DNA of 64,000 nt from Streptomyces cadmiisoli. GTDB lineage: Bacteria > Actinomycetota > Actinomycetes > Streptomycetales > Streptomycetaceae. Both the position numbers and the translations under genes were made by a program. Shown here piece by piece: positions 39,404-47,879 of this stretch. The stretch spans positions 5,270,001 to 5,334,000 of the forward strand of contig NZ_CP030073.1 of assembly GCF_003261055.1 (NCBI RefSeq), written 5' to 3'. Under the pieces are notes generated by a model, which made no database searches, was not told the origin of the DNA, and worked only from the letters and a program-made list of their open reading frames with translations. The stretch's first letter is position 1. Each line of letters begins with the position of its first letter.

Positions 39404-40183
39404 CTACTGCGACTTGATGGCCGCGAGCATGTTCAGACGGCCCGCGCGGCGGGCCGGCCACAGCGCCGCCAGCACCCCGACCGAGGCCGCGAGCAGCAGG
39501 AAGACGGCCATCCGGGCCCACGGCAGGACCAGCTCGTAGGTGGCCATCCGCGTGCCCAGCAGCTCACCGGCGGCCCAGCCGAAGAACACGCCCAAGCCGA
39601 TGCCGAGCACCCCGCCGAACAGGGAGATCACCAGCGACTCCAGGCGGACCATCCGCTTGACGCCCCGGCGGTCCAGGCCGATCGCGCGGAGCATGCCGAT
39701 CTCCTGCGAACGTCAGCCGGCGCGCTCGGCGGTCCCGGAGTCGATGAGGACCTCGCCCCCGCCGCTCGGGACGCGGCCGTCGACGAGCGGGTAGCGGGGG
39801 TCGTCGTCGCCCCAGTAGTTGCCGCCCTGCGACCGGAAGCCGCCGCCGATGAGCTTGCCGTCCTTGTCGGCGATGGCGGTGAAGCCGCTGACGACCCCGA
39901 GGGCGGAGGCGGCGCCCGGCACGCGGGACGCCTCGTCGAGAAGGCCGTCGGTCAGCTCCGGGGTCCGGCCGGTCGTGTCACCGGTGTCCTCCCGGCCCTC
40001 GGCCGTGACGGCGACGTCGACCGCGTCGAATCCCATGGCGGAGCTCTTCCGGTACGCGTCCGAAATGGTGTTGGTGAAGACCAGCGTCCCGGACACGAAG
40101 GCCGCGCCGAGCATCACGGCGAGCACGGTCATCAGGAGCCGGGCCTTGTGCGCGAAGACGTTGCGCAAGGCGGTACGGAACAT
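39404..40183 (-). pseudogene. FtsX-like ABC permease with large internal deletion
   Basis: The N-terminal part (40183-39713, 156 codons) starts like an intact permease (MFRTALRNVFAHKARLLMTVLAVMLGAAFVSGTLVFTNTISDAY) and stops with TGA after GTAERAG. In the same frame the text continues at once with RSQEIGMLRAIGLDRRGVKRM and runs to a normal C-terminus (AGRLNMLAAIKSQ at 39404). Compared with the intact paralogue at 7611-10190, roughly 580 residues in the middle are missing, including the central helices. The deletion junction at about 39713-39718 makes the stop. A functional permease is unlikely. Confidence 0.88.
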
Positions 40184-40220
40184 GGGAAGTCTCAGTTCGC
40201 AGTGGGAGGGTGAGCGGGCG

Positions 40221-40505
40221 TCAGCTGGTGCGGCCCTTGGCGTCGAACTGCTTCATGCGGTCGAGCACGGAGCCCGCGGTCGGCCCGTGCACCTCGTCCA
40301 CGATCCGCCCGTCCGCCAGGAACACGACCCGGTCCGCGTACGCCGCCGCAACCGGGTCGTGGGTCACCATCACCACGGTCTGGCCCGGTTCCCGTACGGA
40401 GTTGCGCAGGAAGCCCAGCACCTCCGCGCAGGGATGACGGGTGACCCCGACGGGCCGATCACGGCGAGCACCTCGCCGGTCCCTGTCGAGAACAGGTGGA
40501 TCCCC
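40221..40505 (-). pseudogene. ABC ATPase with internal deletion
   Basis: The minus strand first reads GTGEVLAVIGPSGS, the beginning of a Walker A motif (about 40480-40442). The sequence then jumps, with a frame change, to AEVLGFLRNSVREPGQTVVMVTHDPVAAAYADRVVFLADGRIVDE and the C-terminus LDRMKQFDAKGRTS. The Walker A Lys, Q-loop, signature and Walker B are gone. The remnant C-terminus is nearly the same as in the intact ATPase at 6826-7614, so this was a paralogous ABC pair. It lies 37 nt upstream of the decayed permease, in the usual order. Confidence 0.88.
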
Positions 40506-40672
40506 CTCGTTCGGGCGGTGAAATTCCGTCATTCCGCATACGCGGGCGATCGTCGCACGGAAGGCTGGTGGCAAGTGCGGACGGCGTGTTCCCCGTGCTG
40601 ATGCACCCTCAGACGTCAATAAAATAAGACAACATCGGTCCGCCCTTCCGCTGTTCGGGGGAGCTGTCCCGA

Positions 40673-40678
40673 TAGGCT
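40673..40678 (+). promoter_or_regulatory. Putative -10 of bldA
   Basis: TAGGCT lies 28 nt before the tRNA 5' end. No clear -35 stands at the right spacing. Confidence 0.4.
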
Positions 40679-40706
40679 CGGGACCTCGATGCGGAGCCCA
40701 TGACCT

Positions 40707-40789
40707 GCCCGGATGGTGGAATGCAGACACGGCGAGCTTAAACCTCGCTGCCCCTTGCGGGCGTACCGGTTCAAGTCCGGTTCCGGGCA
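40707..40789 (+). tRNA. bldA: tRNA-Leu (anticodon UAA), bldA
   Basis: The acceptor arms GCCCGGA (40707-40713) and TCCGGGC (40782-40788) pair fully and the discriminator is A. The anticodon arm GCGAG-CTTAAAC-CTCGC gives anticodon TAA, which reads the codon TTA. A long variable arm (GCCCCTTGCGGGC) and the T loop TTCAAGT mark a class II tRNA-Leu. CCA is not encoded. This is the only tRNA for TTA in Streptomyces, where it times development and antibiotic production. I found no in-frame TTA in any intact gene of the window. Confidence 0.97.
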
Positions 40790-40859
40790 CTTCCTCCCCT
40801 GCGGCGCGCGGCGCGCCGAATCGGTGGAACGGTCGGCACATCCCTTTCGTACGGCGGGT

Positions 40860-40937
40860 GTGCACCGTTCTCGGTGCACCTCCCGTGGCGCCGCCACGAC
40901 GCCCCGCGGCCCCGCAGCCTTCCGGCTGCGGGGCCGC
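40860..40937. terminator. Two hairpins between bldA and fmdA
   Basis: GTGCACCG/CGGTGCAC (40860-40867, 40872-40879) and GCGGCCCCGCAGCC/GGCTGCGGGGCCGC (40906-40919, 40924-40937) are both perfect. They should end transcription from both sides. Confidence 0.75.
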
Positions 40938-40953
40938 GCTCGTGCGGATCCGG

Positions 40954-42204
40954 TCAGGCGGTGCTCACCGCGCACATCCCGCGGTCGGCCTTCATCGGGC
41001 CTCGGGCGGAGGGCCGGACGTCGAAATCGAATATGGCGCTGGGTACGTACAGCGAGCAGCAGGCATTGGGGATGTCCACGATGCCGCTGATGCGTCCCTC
41101 GATGGGCGCGGAACCGATGAGCAGGTAGGCCTGCTCTCCGCTGTAGCCGAACTTCTTGAGGTACTCGACGGCGTTGAGGCAGGCCCGGCGGTAGGCCAGC
41201 GTCGCGTCGAGGTAGTAGTTCGTGTCCGTGTCGTGGTCGACGGAGATCCCGATGAAGGTGAGGAACTCCGTGTACCGCGGCTCGACGTTCCCCGGTATGA
41301 ACACGGGGTTGGTGGAGATGCCGTACGTCTCCATGCCGCCCTTGATCAGGTCGACGTGGAAGTCGATGAAGCCGCCCATCTCGATGGCTCCGCAGAACGT
41401 GATCTCCCCGTCGCCCTGGCTGAAGTGCAGGTCGCCGCCGGAGAGCTTGGCGTCCTTGACGTGTACGGGGTAGAAGACCCTCGAACCGCGCGTGAAGTTC
41501 TTGATGTCGTGATTGCCTCCGTTCTCGCGGGCCGGCACCGTGCGTGCGCCCTCCGCGCCGATGCGCGCGGCGAGGTCACCGGTGGCCTTGCCGGCGAGTG
41601 CGTTGTTGGCGTCCGGGGGTACGGCGAGCGGCGGGACCCGGTTGGGGTCGGTGTCGATCAGCGCCTTCTCGCGGGCGTTCCAGCTGGCGAGCATCTCGGT
41701 CGACGGTGCCGTGCCGAACAGCCCGGGGTGGGTGATGCCGGTGAAGCGGACCCCCGGCAGGTGCCGGGAGACGGCCTGCTGGCCGTGGAAGTCCCATACC
41801 GCCTTGTAGGCGTCCGGGAAGTAGTCGGTCAGGAAGCCGCCGCCGTTGGCCTTGGCGAAGATGCCGGTGTAGCCCCAGTTCTGGCCCGCCGCGTCACCCG
41901 TCTGCTGCGGCACGGGGCCGAGATCGAGTATGTCGACGACGAGCAGGTCACCGGGTTCGGCGCCCTCGACGCCTATCGGGCCGCTCAGCATGTGAGGGAT
42001 GGTCAGGTCGATGTCGCGCACGTCGTTGGCGGAGTCGTTGTTGCCGATCTGGCAGTCGGTCCAGTCGCGACACTCCACACGGAACTCCGCGCCCGGCTTC
42101 ACCATGGCGACGGTGGGGATGTCCGGGTGCCACCTGTTGTGTCCGGGTACATCCTGCTCACGCATCGACTTGGTCTGGTCAACCTTGAATACGACGTCGG
42201 GCAT
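40954..42204 (-). CDS. fmdA: Formamidase
   Basis: The 416-residue protein is a full FmdA/AmdA acetamidase-formamidase: NRWHPDIPTV, EFRVECRDWTDCQIGNND, GDLLVVDILDLGPV, HPGLFGTAPS, LHFSQGDGEITFCGAIE and the C-terminal ACLNAVEYLKKFGYSGEQAYLLIG. It hydrolyses formamide to formate and ammonia. GAGGAG lies 6 nt before the ATG. It is the last gene of the minus-strand run FmdB-like gene, amiS, fmdA, with a gap of 24 bp to amiS. The formate product can be used by the formate dehydrogenase at 44413-45576. Confidence 0.93.
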   Translation of the reverse strand: MPDVVFKVDQTKSMREQDVPGHNRWHPDIPTVAMVKPGAEFRVECRDWTDCQIGNNDSANDVRDIDLTIPHMLSGPIGVEGAEPGDLLVVDILDLGPVPQQTGDAAGQNWGYTGIFAKANGGGFLTDYFPDAYKAVWDFHGQQAVSRHLPGVRFTGITHPGLFGTAPSTEMLASWNAREKALIDTDPNRVPPLAVPPDANNALAGKATGDLAARIGAEGARTVPARENGGNHDIKNFTRGSRVFYPVHVKDAKLSGGDLHFSQGDGEITFCGAIEMGGFIDFHVDLIKGGMETYGISTNPVFIPGNVEPRYTEFLTFIGISVDHDTDTNYYLDATLAYRRACLNAVEYLKKFGYSGEQAYLLIGSAPIEGRISGIVDIPNACCSLYVPSAIFDFDVRPSARGPMKADRGMCAVSTA

Positions 42205-42228
42205 AACAGCTCCTCATTTCGGATCAGG

Positions 42229-42864
42229 TCACGTGGGTGCGCTCACGCTGCCGGCCGCCCGGGCAGCCGTCCTCGGCTGCCGGTGCCTGGTGATCGGCCA
42301 CAGACCCGCGAACGCCAGGACGCCGAAGGCCCCGAGGGCGATGGCGATCTCGGTGGGGTGCTTCCAGTAGCCGGAGAGCAGCAGCCCGGCGGGAATCACT
42401 CCCGTGACCCAGCCCTGGATCGCCGTCACCCAGCCCGTGTAGGTCCTGAGGCTCTCCATCTTGAGGCCGAGCAGCAGGAAGAACAGGAACCACAAGAACG
42501 CCCAGTAGAGCCAGATGACTCCGAAGGGCTGATCGTTGAGGAGCCGGAAATTGACGAACGAGTATCCGAGGGCGGCGATCGCCACGAACAGCGAGTAATA
42601 ACCCACGCCCGTGGAGTCGAGATCGGCGAGCAGGCCTATTCCTACATACAGGTAGGTGAAGCCGAACAGATAAATTCCGGATGCCGCGAGTATCGCGGTC
42701 TGATCACCGTTGGCGGTGAAGATCAGGTAAGTCGGCGTCAGTACCTGGAGTGCACCTATGAAAAGGTTGAACACCGCTCCGGACTTGGCGTCGACCTTTC
42801 CGAGGAGCAGCATGCCGTTGATGAAGAGCACCGCACCGACAAAGAGCAGTCCCACATTGCCCAC
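42229..42864 (-). CDS. amiS: AmiS/UreI-type amide channel
   Basis: The 211-residue membrane protein has six or seven hydrophobic helices and the AmiS/UreI motifs LLFVGAVLFINGMLLLG, WLYWAFLWFLFFLLLGL and YTGWVTAIQGWVTGVIPAGLLLSGYW. It should let formamide, acetamide or urea pass to the formamidase. The start is a GTG, with AGGAGG about 10 nt upstream. Its GC content is lower than that of neighbours in places. Confidence 0.92.
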   Translation of the reverse strand: MGNVGLLFVGAVLFINGMLLLGKVDAKSGAVFNLFIGALQVLTPTYLIFTANGDQTAILAASGIYLFGFTYLYVGIGLLADLDSTGVGYYSLFVAIAALGYSFVNFRLLNDQPFGVIWLYWAFLWFLFFLLLGLKMESLRTYTGWVTAIQGWVTGVIPAGLLLSGYWKHPTEIAIALGAFGVLAFAGLWPITRHRQPRTAARAAGSVSAPT

Positions 42865-42945
42865 GGGGACGCACCTCCTCAGCCCGCGTGGGGGGCGAAA
42901 ACGTCGAATCCCGCTGGAGACATTCTGTCTCGTCGATCACCGCCC

Positions 42946-43224
42946 TCAGGGGCGCGGCAACCGCGAGAGCGCGGGGTGCGGGCGTCGTGGCGGCCTTCTG
43001 CCCGGCGGCACTTCGGAGACCACCGCAGGGGCGTCGCGGGATTGCTCCTCCTGTTGGTGGAGGGCGGCGACCGAGTGCGGGGTCAGCCTGAGGCCGGGCG
43101 AGGAATACACGCGACGTGCACTGCCTGCGCAGTGTGGGCAGCCGTACGCCGCGGGTGCGGTCCCGATCGCCAACTTCACGTCGAAAGGCCCGCAACGGCT
43201 GCATAGAAATTCATAGGTCGCCAT
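42946..43224 (-). CDS. FmdB-family zinc-ribbon regulator
   Basis: The 92-residue protein has the FmdB zinc ribbon MATYEFLCSRCGPFDV with a second Cys pair in YGCPHCAGSARRVYSSPGL (residues 1-45), followed by a basic, proline-rich tail. FmdB proteins are thought to regulate formamidase genes. It is the first gene of the operon with amiS (81-bp gap) and fmdA. GGAG lies 7 nt before the ATG. Confidence 0.9.
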   Translation of the reverse strand: MATYEFLCSRCGPFDVKLAIGTAPAAYGCPHCAGSARRVYSSPGLRLTPHSVAALHQQEEQSRDAPAVVSEVPPGRRPPRRPHPALSRLPRP

Positions 43225-43411
43225 TACCACTCCGGGGTGTCGATCGGTTCTGGCCAACCTTTGTTGTGGGCGCGGCGCTCTCATCAGCGCGCGCCGCAAA
43301 GAAACTTCATCACTTTCAAGTGGACGTCTTGGAGATGCGCCTGTCAAGTCCGGGAAGTTCAGGAAGTCCTGTTCCCTCCGCGGCGTTTCTGCGGGCAATC
43401 CCGCGGTGCAC

Positions 43412-43780
43412 TCACAGGGTGCTCACGGCGAAACCGGCCGCGGCCGTGCACAGTCCTGCCGCAAGGCTCGACGCGCCGTAGAAGAGGGCTTTTCGGACCA
43501 TCCCCCGCTCGCACAGACGGACCAACTCGTAACTGAATGTGGAGAACGTGGTGTACCCGCCGCAGAAACCGACTCCGGCGATCGCCACGATCTGCTCGCT
43601 CAGCACGTGCCGCGAGCCGAGCCCCACCAGGAGCCCGAGGACGAACGAGCCGCTGACGTTGATCAGCCAGGTGCCGAGGGGGAACGGGCCGGGCCTGCGG
43701 TACTGCACGTACTGGTCGAGGACGTAGCGCGCGAGCGCCCCGAGCGCCGCCGCCGCCGCGACCCCCAGCAGGGTGATCAT
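43412..43780 (-). CDS. crcB: Fluoride channel FluC/CrcB (first subunit)
   Basis: The 122-residue protein has four hydrophobic helices and the Fluc motifs GALARYVLDQY, GTWLINVSGSFVLG and GFCGGYTTFSTFSYE. It exports fluoride as part of a dimeric channel. Its start overlaps the stop of the other crcB gene (ATGA), typical of actinomycete heterodimeric pairs. Confidence 0.93.
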   Translation of the reverse strand: MITLLGVAAAAALGALARYVLDQYVQYRRPGPFPLGTWLINVSGSFVLGLLVGLGSRHVLSEQIVAIAGVGFCGGYTTFSTFSYELVRLCERGMVRKALFYGASSLAAGLCTAAAGFAVSTL

Positions 43781-44283
43781 CGCGTCCGCCGGTGCCGGTC
43801 GAGGGCGCCGTTCCCGCTCCGGGTGCCGTGCCGCCCGCGGGCGCGGACCCGCCGGCCGAGGAACAGGCCCGCGACGGTGACGGTCGCGCCGGCCAGGAGG
43901 CTGCAGAAGAGGTTCAGCGCGGCGGTGAGGTGGTGGCCGTCGGCCAGCAGGCGGTCGGTGTCGACCATCCAGGTCGAGAAGGTGGTGTAGGCGCCGAGGA
44001 ACCCCACGCCGGCGAACGGGCGCAGCAGGCGCGGCGGTTGCGGGCGCTCCAGCACGGCTCCGTTGAGCAGCGCCAGCAGGAACGCCCCGGACACGTTGAC
44101 GGCCCAGGTGGTCAGCGGGAAGGTGCCGGCCGGCGCGGCGAAGGCCAGCTCCAGCGCGTACCGGGCCGTCCCGCCCAGCACCCCGCCGAGGGCGATCGCC
44201 GCCAGGACGTCGCCGTGCAGACGGGCTCGGAACGGCTCTCGTCCTCGGCCCGCCGAAACGGCCGGGTCTTCACCCACTGGCAC
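43777..44283 (-). CDS. crcB: Fluoride channel FluC/CrcB (second subunit)
   Basis: The 168-residue protein has four hydrophobic helices, GGTARYALELAF, LTTWAVNVSGAFLLALL and GFLGAYTTFSTWMVDT, and a long Arg/Gly-rich tail (RRVRARGRHGTRSGN). It is upstream of and overlaps the other crcB by 4 nt. The pair is expected to form a heterodimeric fluoride channel. The GTG start at 44283 has no good ribosome-binding site, so a downstream start is possible. Confidence 0.9.
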   Translation of the reverse strand: MPVGEDPAVSAGRGREPFRARLHGDVLAAIALGGVLGGTARYALELAFAAPAGTFPLTTWAVNVSGAFLLALLNGAVLERPQPPRLLRPFAGVGFLGAYTTFSTWMVDTDRLLADGHHLTAALNLFCSLLAGATVTVAGLFLGRRVRARGRHGTRSGNGALDRHRRTR

Positions 44284-44412
44284 ATCCGCTCATTATCCGC
44301 CGGGATTGCCGCGCCGACTTCCGCTCGACTAAAATTCAAGATCATCGGTACCGACAGGTTCAGTTGCTGATTCGGTTTACCGGAGCAGTGGCCCCACCTG
44401 TGGAGGATGGCC

Positions 44413-45576
44413 ATGGCAAAGATTCTTGCGGTGCTCTATCCGGATCCGGTGGACGGTTATCCGCCCGAGTACGCCCGGGACGAGATTCCCACCATCACCG
44501 GTTACCCGGGGGGTCAGACGGCACCGACCCCGCAAGCCCTCGATTTCACCCCGGGAGAACTTCTCGGGTGCGTGTCGGGAGAACTGGGACTGCGACGCTT
44601 CCTCGAGGAGGGCGGCCACACCCTGGTCGTCACCTCCGACAAGGAAGGCGCGGACTCCACCCTGGACCGCGAGCTGCCCGACAGCGACGTCGTGATCTCG
44701 CAGCCCTTCTGGCCCGCCTATCTCACCCCCGAACGGATCGCCGCCGCTCCCCGGCTCAAACTGGCGATCACCGCGGGGATCGGGTCGGACCACGTCGATC
44801 TGCCGAGCGCCATCGCCCACGGCATGACCGTCGCGGAGGTGACCTTCAGCAACAGCATCAGCGTGTCCGAGCACGCCGTCATGCAGATCCTGACGCTGGT
44901 GCACAACTACCTGCCCGCCCACGAGTGGGTGACGGCCAAGCAGGGCTGGAACATCGCGGACAGCGTCACGCGCGCCTACGACCTGGAGGGCATGGACGTC
45001 GGCGTCCTCGGCTCCGGCCGCATCGGACAGGCGGTGCTGCGCCGCCTGAAGCCGTTCGACGTCCGGCTGCACTACAGCGACGTGCACCGGCTGTCCCCCG
45101 AGATCGAGGAGGAACTGGGGCTGACCTGGCACCCCGACGCCCGGTCGCTGGTCCCGGAGGTCGACGTGCTGTCGATCCACACCCCGCTGCACCCGCAGAC
45201 GCAGAACCTCTTCGACGACGACCTGATCGGCACGATGCGGCGCGGGTCGTACATCGTGAACACGGCACGCGCGCTGATCGTCGACCGGGACGCCGTGGTG
45301 CGCGCGCTGAACAGCGGCCGGCTGGCCGGGTACGCCGGTGACGTCTGGTATCCGCAGCCGCCGCCGCCCGACCACCCCTGGCGCACCATGCCGTACGAGG
45401 CGATGACCCCGCACGTGTCCGGGACGACGCTCTCCGCGCAGGCCCGCTACGCGGCCGGCACCCGGGAGATCCTGGAGAGCTGGCTCAACGGGCGGCCGAT
45501 CCGCCCGGAGTACCTGATCGTCGACGGCGGCGGTCTCGCCGGAACGGGGGCGCGTTCCTATACAGTCGCTGGATAA
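44413..45576 (+). CDS. fdh: NAD-dependent formate dehydrogenase
   Basis: The 387-residue protein belongs to the D-2-hydroxyacid dehydrogenases and has formate dehydrogenase traits: LAVLYPDPVDGYPP at the start, PFWPAYLTPERI, TAGIGSDHVDL, NSISVSEHAVMQIL, the NAD motif GVLGSGRIGQAVLRR near residue 195, the catalytic Arg in NTARALIVDRDAV and the His in TPHVSGTTL. It oxidises formate to CO2 with NAD+. The ATG at 44413 is chosen over one at 44407, since GGAGG abuts the latter. It is divergent from crcB and near fmdA, which makes formate. Confidence 0.93.
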   Translation: MAKILAVLYPDPVDGYPPEYARDEIPTITGYPGGQTAPTPQALDFTPGELLGCVSGELGLRRFLEEGGHTLVVTSDKEGADSTLDRELPDSDVVISQPFWPAYLTPERIAAAPRLKLAITAGIGSDHVDLPSAIAHGMTVAEVTFSNSISVSEHAVMQILTLVHNYLPAHEWVTAKQGWNIADSVTRAYDLEGMDVGVLGSGRIGQAVLRRLKPFDVRLHYSDVHRLSPEIEEELGLTWHPDARSLVPEVDVLSIHTPLHPQTQNLFDDDLIGTMRRGSYIVNTARALIVDRDAVVRALNSGRLAGYAGDVWYPQPPPPDHPWRTMPYEAMTPHVSGTTLSAQARYAAGTREILESWLNGRPIRPEYLIVDGGGLAGTGARSYTVAG

Positions 45577-45809
45577 GGAATAAAAAGCGCGGACCACAAA
45601 AACAGCAGTGGAATCCGCCGAAGATCCATTTTGCCCGCGGCGATCCCGCGACGGGCTGTGAGCCGACTCACCCGGAATTCCGCTGGACGATGTCCGGTGG
45701 GGGCTTTAGCGTCGGTGAATAGTTTAATTTGGCATTATGCGAAGGCACCGGCGCCGCGCATAGTGCTTCGCGGGATAACCAGGCGAACGCACGCCGGGAA
45801 GGTGGATCA

Positions 45810-46241
45810 GTGAGCAGCATGGACGCCGTGTGGGTACGGGGCGTGAACGGCATTCAGATGCATCACGTGACCGATCTCCAGGACGCGGGCCGATTCCTCG
45901 GCAACGCGGCCATGGCCCTGAGGGCGGCGCACGTACGGACCGGCGCGGACGGGTACATGGGACTCGCCGACGAACTCAAGACCCTGGTGGAACGGGTGCG
46001 GAAGCTGGAGGACGCGGCGCGGTCGAGCATGCACGACCTGCACGCGACGGACCCCGAGCGCTTCGCCCGCTGCCGGGACGGTCACGAGCCGTGGCCCGGT
46101 GAGATCCCGGCGGGCTTCATCCCCCGCCACACCTGCAAGGACGAGTGCCTGTACCACGACCGCGACGTACTCGACGCGATCATGCAGTGCACCTGCGGGC
46201 GGCCGCCGTGCCAGGCCTGCGAGATCGGCGGACAGCTCTGA
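45810..46241 (+). CDS. Conserved hypothetical protein with C-terminal Cys cluster
   Basis: The 143-residue protein has a helical first half (LQDAGRFLGNAAMALRAA, ELKTLVERVRKLEDAARSSMHDLH) and a second half with seven Cys, most near the end (HTCKDECLYHD, MQCTCGRPPCQACEIGG). The cluster could bind zinc or an iron-sulphur centre. The GTG has GAAGGTGG 5 nt upstream; an ATG three codons later is possible. No family or function is known to me. A 16-bp perfect terminator follows. Confidence 0.75.
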   Translation: MSSMDAVWVRGVNGIQMHHVTDLQDAGRFLGNAAMALRAAHVRTGADGYMGLADELKTLVERVRKLEDAARSSMHDLHATDPERFARCRDGHEPWPGEIPAGFIPRHTCKDECLYHDRDVLDAIMQCTCGRPPCQACEIGGQL

Positions 46242-46259
46242 CGCCCTGACGGGCCATGA

Positions 46260-46311
46260 CGACGGCCCGCGACGGACCCCCGGCCACCGGGGAGCCCGTC
46301 GCGGGCCGTCG
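46260..46311. terminator. Terminator after the Cys-cluster protein
   Basis: CGACGGCCCGCGACGG (46260-46275) and CCGTCGCGGGCCGTCG (46296-46311) are perfect complements. Confidence 0.85.
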
Positions 46312-46334
46312 CCGTGCTCGGGGACATCACTTCA

Positions 46335-46376
46335 CGGCCGTCGACACCCGGCACCCCGCGGCCGTTGACACCCGGC
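46335..46376. repeat. Two direct repeats of CGGCCGTCGACACCCGGC
   Basis: The copies at 46335-46352 and 46359-46376 differ at one position (TCGAC/TTGAC). They lie upstream of pobA; the second contains TTGACA. They could be tandem regulator sites. Confidence 0.55.
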
Positions 46377-46409
46377 GGACGCGGGCGGAGACTCATGACC
46401 GAGTGTGTG

Positions 46410-46425
46410 GTGAAAGAATCTTCAC
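46410..46425. promoter_or_regulatory. Inverted repeat GTGAA-N6-TTCAC before pobA
   Basis: GTGAA (46410-46414) and TTCAC (46421-46425) are complementary and lie 65 nt before pobA. They are a candidate operator for an aromatic-pathway regulator. Confidence 0.4.
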
Positions 46426-46489
46426 TGCGCGAACGGCGCTTACTGTGTGACACACCGCGGCAAACACGCCCACCCGAAGGGAACGCCCG

Positions 46490-47665
46490 ATGCGCACCAC
46501 CGTCGGCATCATCGGAGCCGGCCCCGCCGGCCTGCTCCTCGCCCGGCTGCTCCACAACGCCGGCATCGGCTCGGTCGTGCTGGAGAGCCGGGACCGGGCG
46601 TACGTGGAGCGGCGGCAGCGGGCCGGGATCCTGGAGCAGGGGACGGTCGACGTGCTGCGCGCGGCCGGCGCCGGGGCGCGGATGGACCGGGAGGGCCTGC
46701 CGCACGAGGGCATCGAGCTGCGATTCGACCGCCGCCGGCACCGGGTGGACTTCCCCGCACTGACCGCCGGACGCTCCGTGATGGTCTACGCCCAGACCGA
46801 GGTGTGCAAGGACCTCATCGCGCTGCAGACCGAGCAGGGCGGTCCGCTGCTGTTCGAGGCGGAGGCGCTCGCCGTCGAGGACGCGGACGGCGACCGGCCA
46901 CGCGTCCGCTTCCGGCACGAGGGCCGCGAGGACGTCCTGGAGTGCGACTACGTCGCCGGATGCGACGGCTTCTGGGGCGTCTCCCGCTCGGCCGTGCCGG
47001 CCGACCGGTCCCAGATCTTCGAGCGCACGTACCCCTTCGGATGGCTCGGTGTCCTCGCCGACGTGCCGCCCTCCCACGACGAACTGGTCTACGCCCGCCA
47101 CGAGCGCGGCTTCGCCCTGCTCTCCATGCGCTCCACGTCCGTCTCCCGCCTCTACCTCCAGGTGCCCGACGGGACCGACGCGGGGGACTGGCGCGACGAG
47201 GAGATCTGGGCGGAGCTGGAACGGCGCTTCGAGACCGCCGACGGCTGGCGCCTGGAGCGCGGGCCCATCACCCAGAAGTCGGTCACGCCGATGCGCTCCT
47301 TCGTCCACGAGCCGATGCGGCACGGGCGCCTGTTCCTGGCCGGTGACGCCGCGCACATCGTGCCGCCGACCGGTGCCAAGGGGCTCAACCTGGCCGTCGG
47401 GGACGTGGTCACCCTGGCCCGGGCGCTGGCCCACGAGCGGCGGACCGGATCCGCCGACCTGCTCGACGCGTACTCCGAGACGTGCCTGCGCCGGGTCTGG
47501 CAGGCCGAGCGGTTCAGCTACGACATGACCACGCTGCTGCACCGTCACCCCGACGCCACGCCCTTCGAGGACCGGCTCCAGCTCGCCCGGCTGGCCCGGA
47601 TCACCACCTCGCGCGCCGCCGAGACGGACCTCGCCGAGGCCTACACCGGATTCCGCCTCGACTGA
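46490..47665 (+). CDS. pobA: 4-Hydroxybenzoate 3-monooxygenase
   Basis: The 391-residue flavoprotein has the FAD motif GIIGAGPAGLLLARLL (near residue 6), the PobA substrate-site segment RAGILEQGTVDVLR, the DG motif GCDGFWGVSRSAVP and the GD motif LAGDAAHIVPPTGAKGLNLAVGDV. It hydroxylates 4-hydroxybenzoate to protocatechuate using NAD(P)H and O2. GAAGGGA lies 8 nt before the ATG. No pobR or pca gene is adjacent. Confidence 0.93.
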   Translation: MRTTVGIIGAGPAGLLLARLLHNAGIGSVVLESRDRAYVERRQRAGILEQGTVDVLRAAGAGARMDREGLPHEGIELRFDRRRHRVDFPALTAGRSVMVYAQTEVCKDLIALQTEQGGPLLFEAEALAVEDADGDRPRVRFRHEGREDVLECDYVAGCDGFWGVSRSAVPADRSQIFERTYPFGWLGVLADVPPSHDELVYARHERGFALLSMRSTSVSRLYLQVPDGTDAGDWRDEEIWAELERRFETADGWRLERGPITQKSVTPMRSFVHEPMRHGRLFLAGDAAHIVPPTGAKGLNLAVGDVVTLARALAHERRTGSADLLDAYSETCLRRVWQAERFSYDMTTLLHRHPDATPFEDRLQLARLARITTSRAAETDLAEAYTGFRLD

Positions 47666-47879
47666 GCCGTCCGCGGGGGCCCCGGTGGATCACCGATGGG
47701 TTCCGGCGCGGTAGCGAGTTCGTCATGAATCGGTGCCCTCCGCTGCCGGGAATCAAGGACCCGGCTAGCGTGTTTCCCAGCACGAGGGGGGAAAGATCCT
47801 CCCCAAGCACTAGGGTCATTCCTTTGCCTGTCTATTACTCTTGAGCCAAGGCTACGCAGGGTGGCCATGGAGGAGTGAA

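Noticed and set aside
40616-40975. Minus-strand frames over the bldA tRNA
   Set aside because: They overlap a perfectly folded tRNA and have no ribosome-binding site or family.
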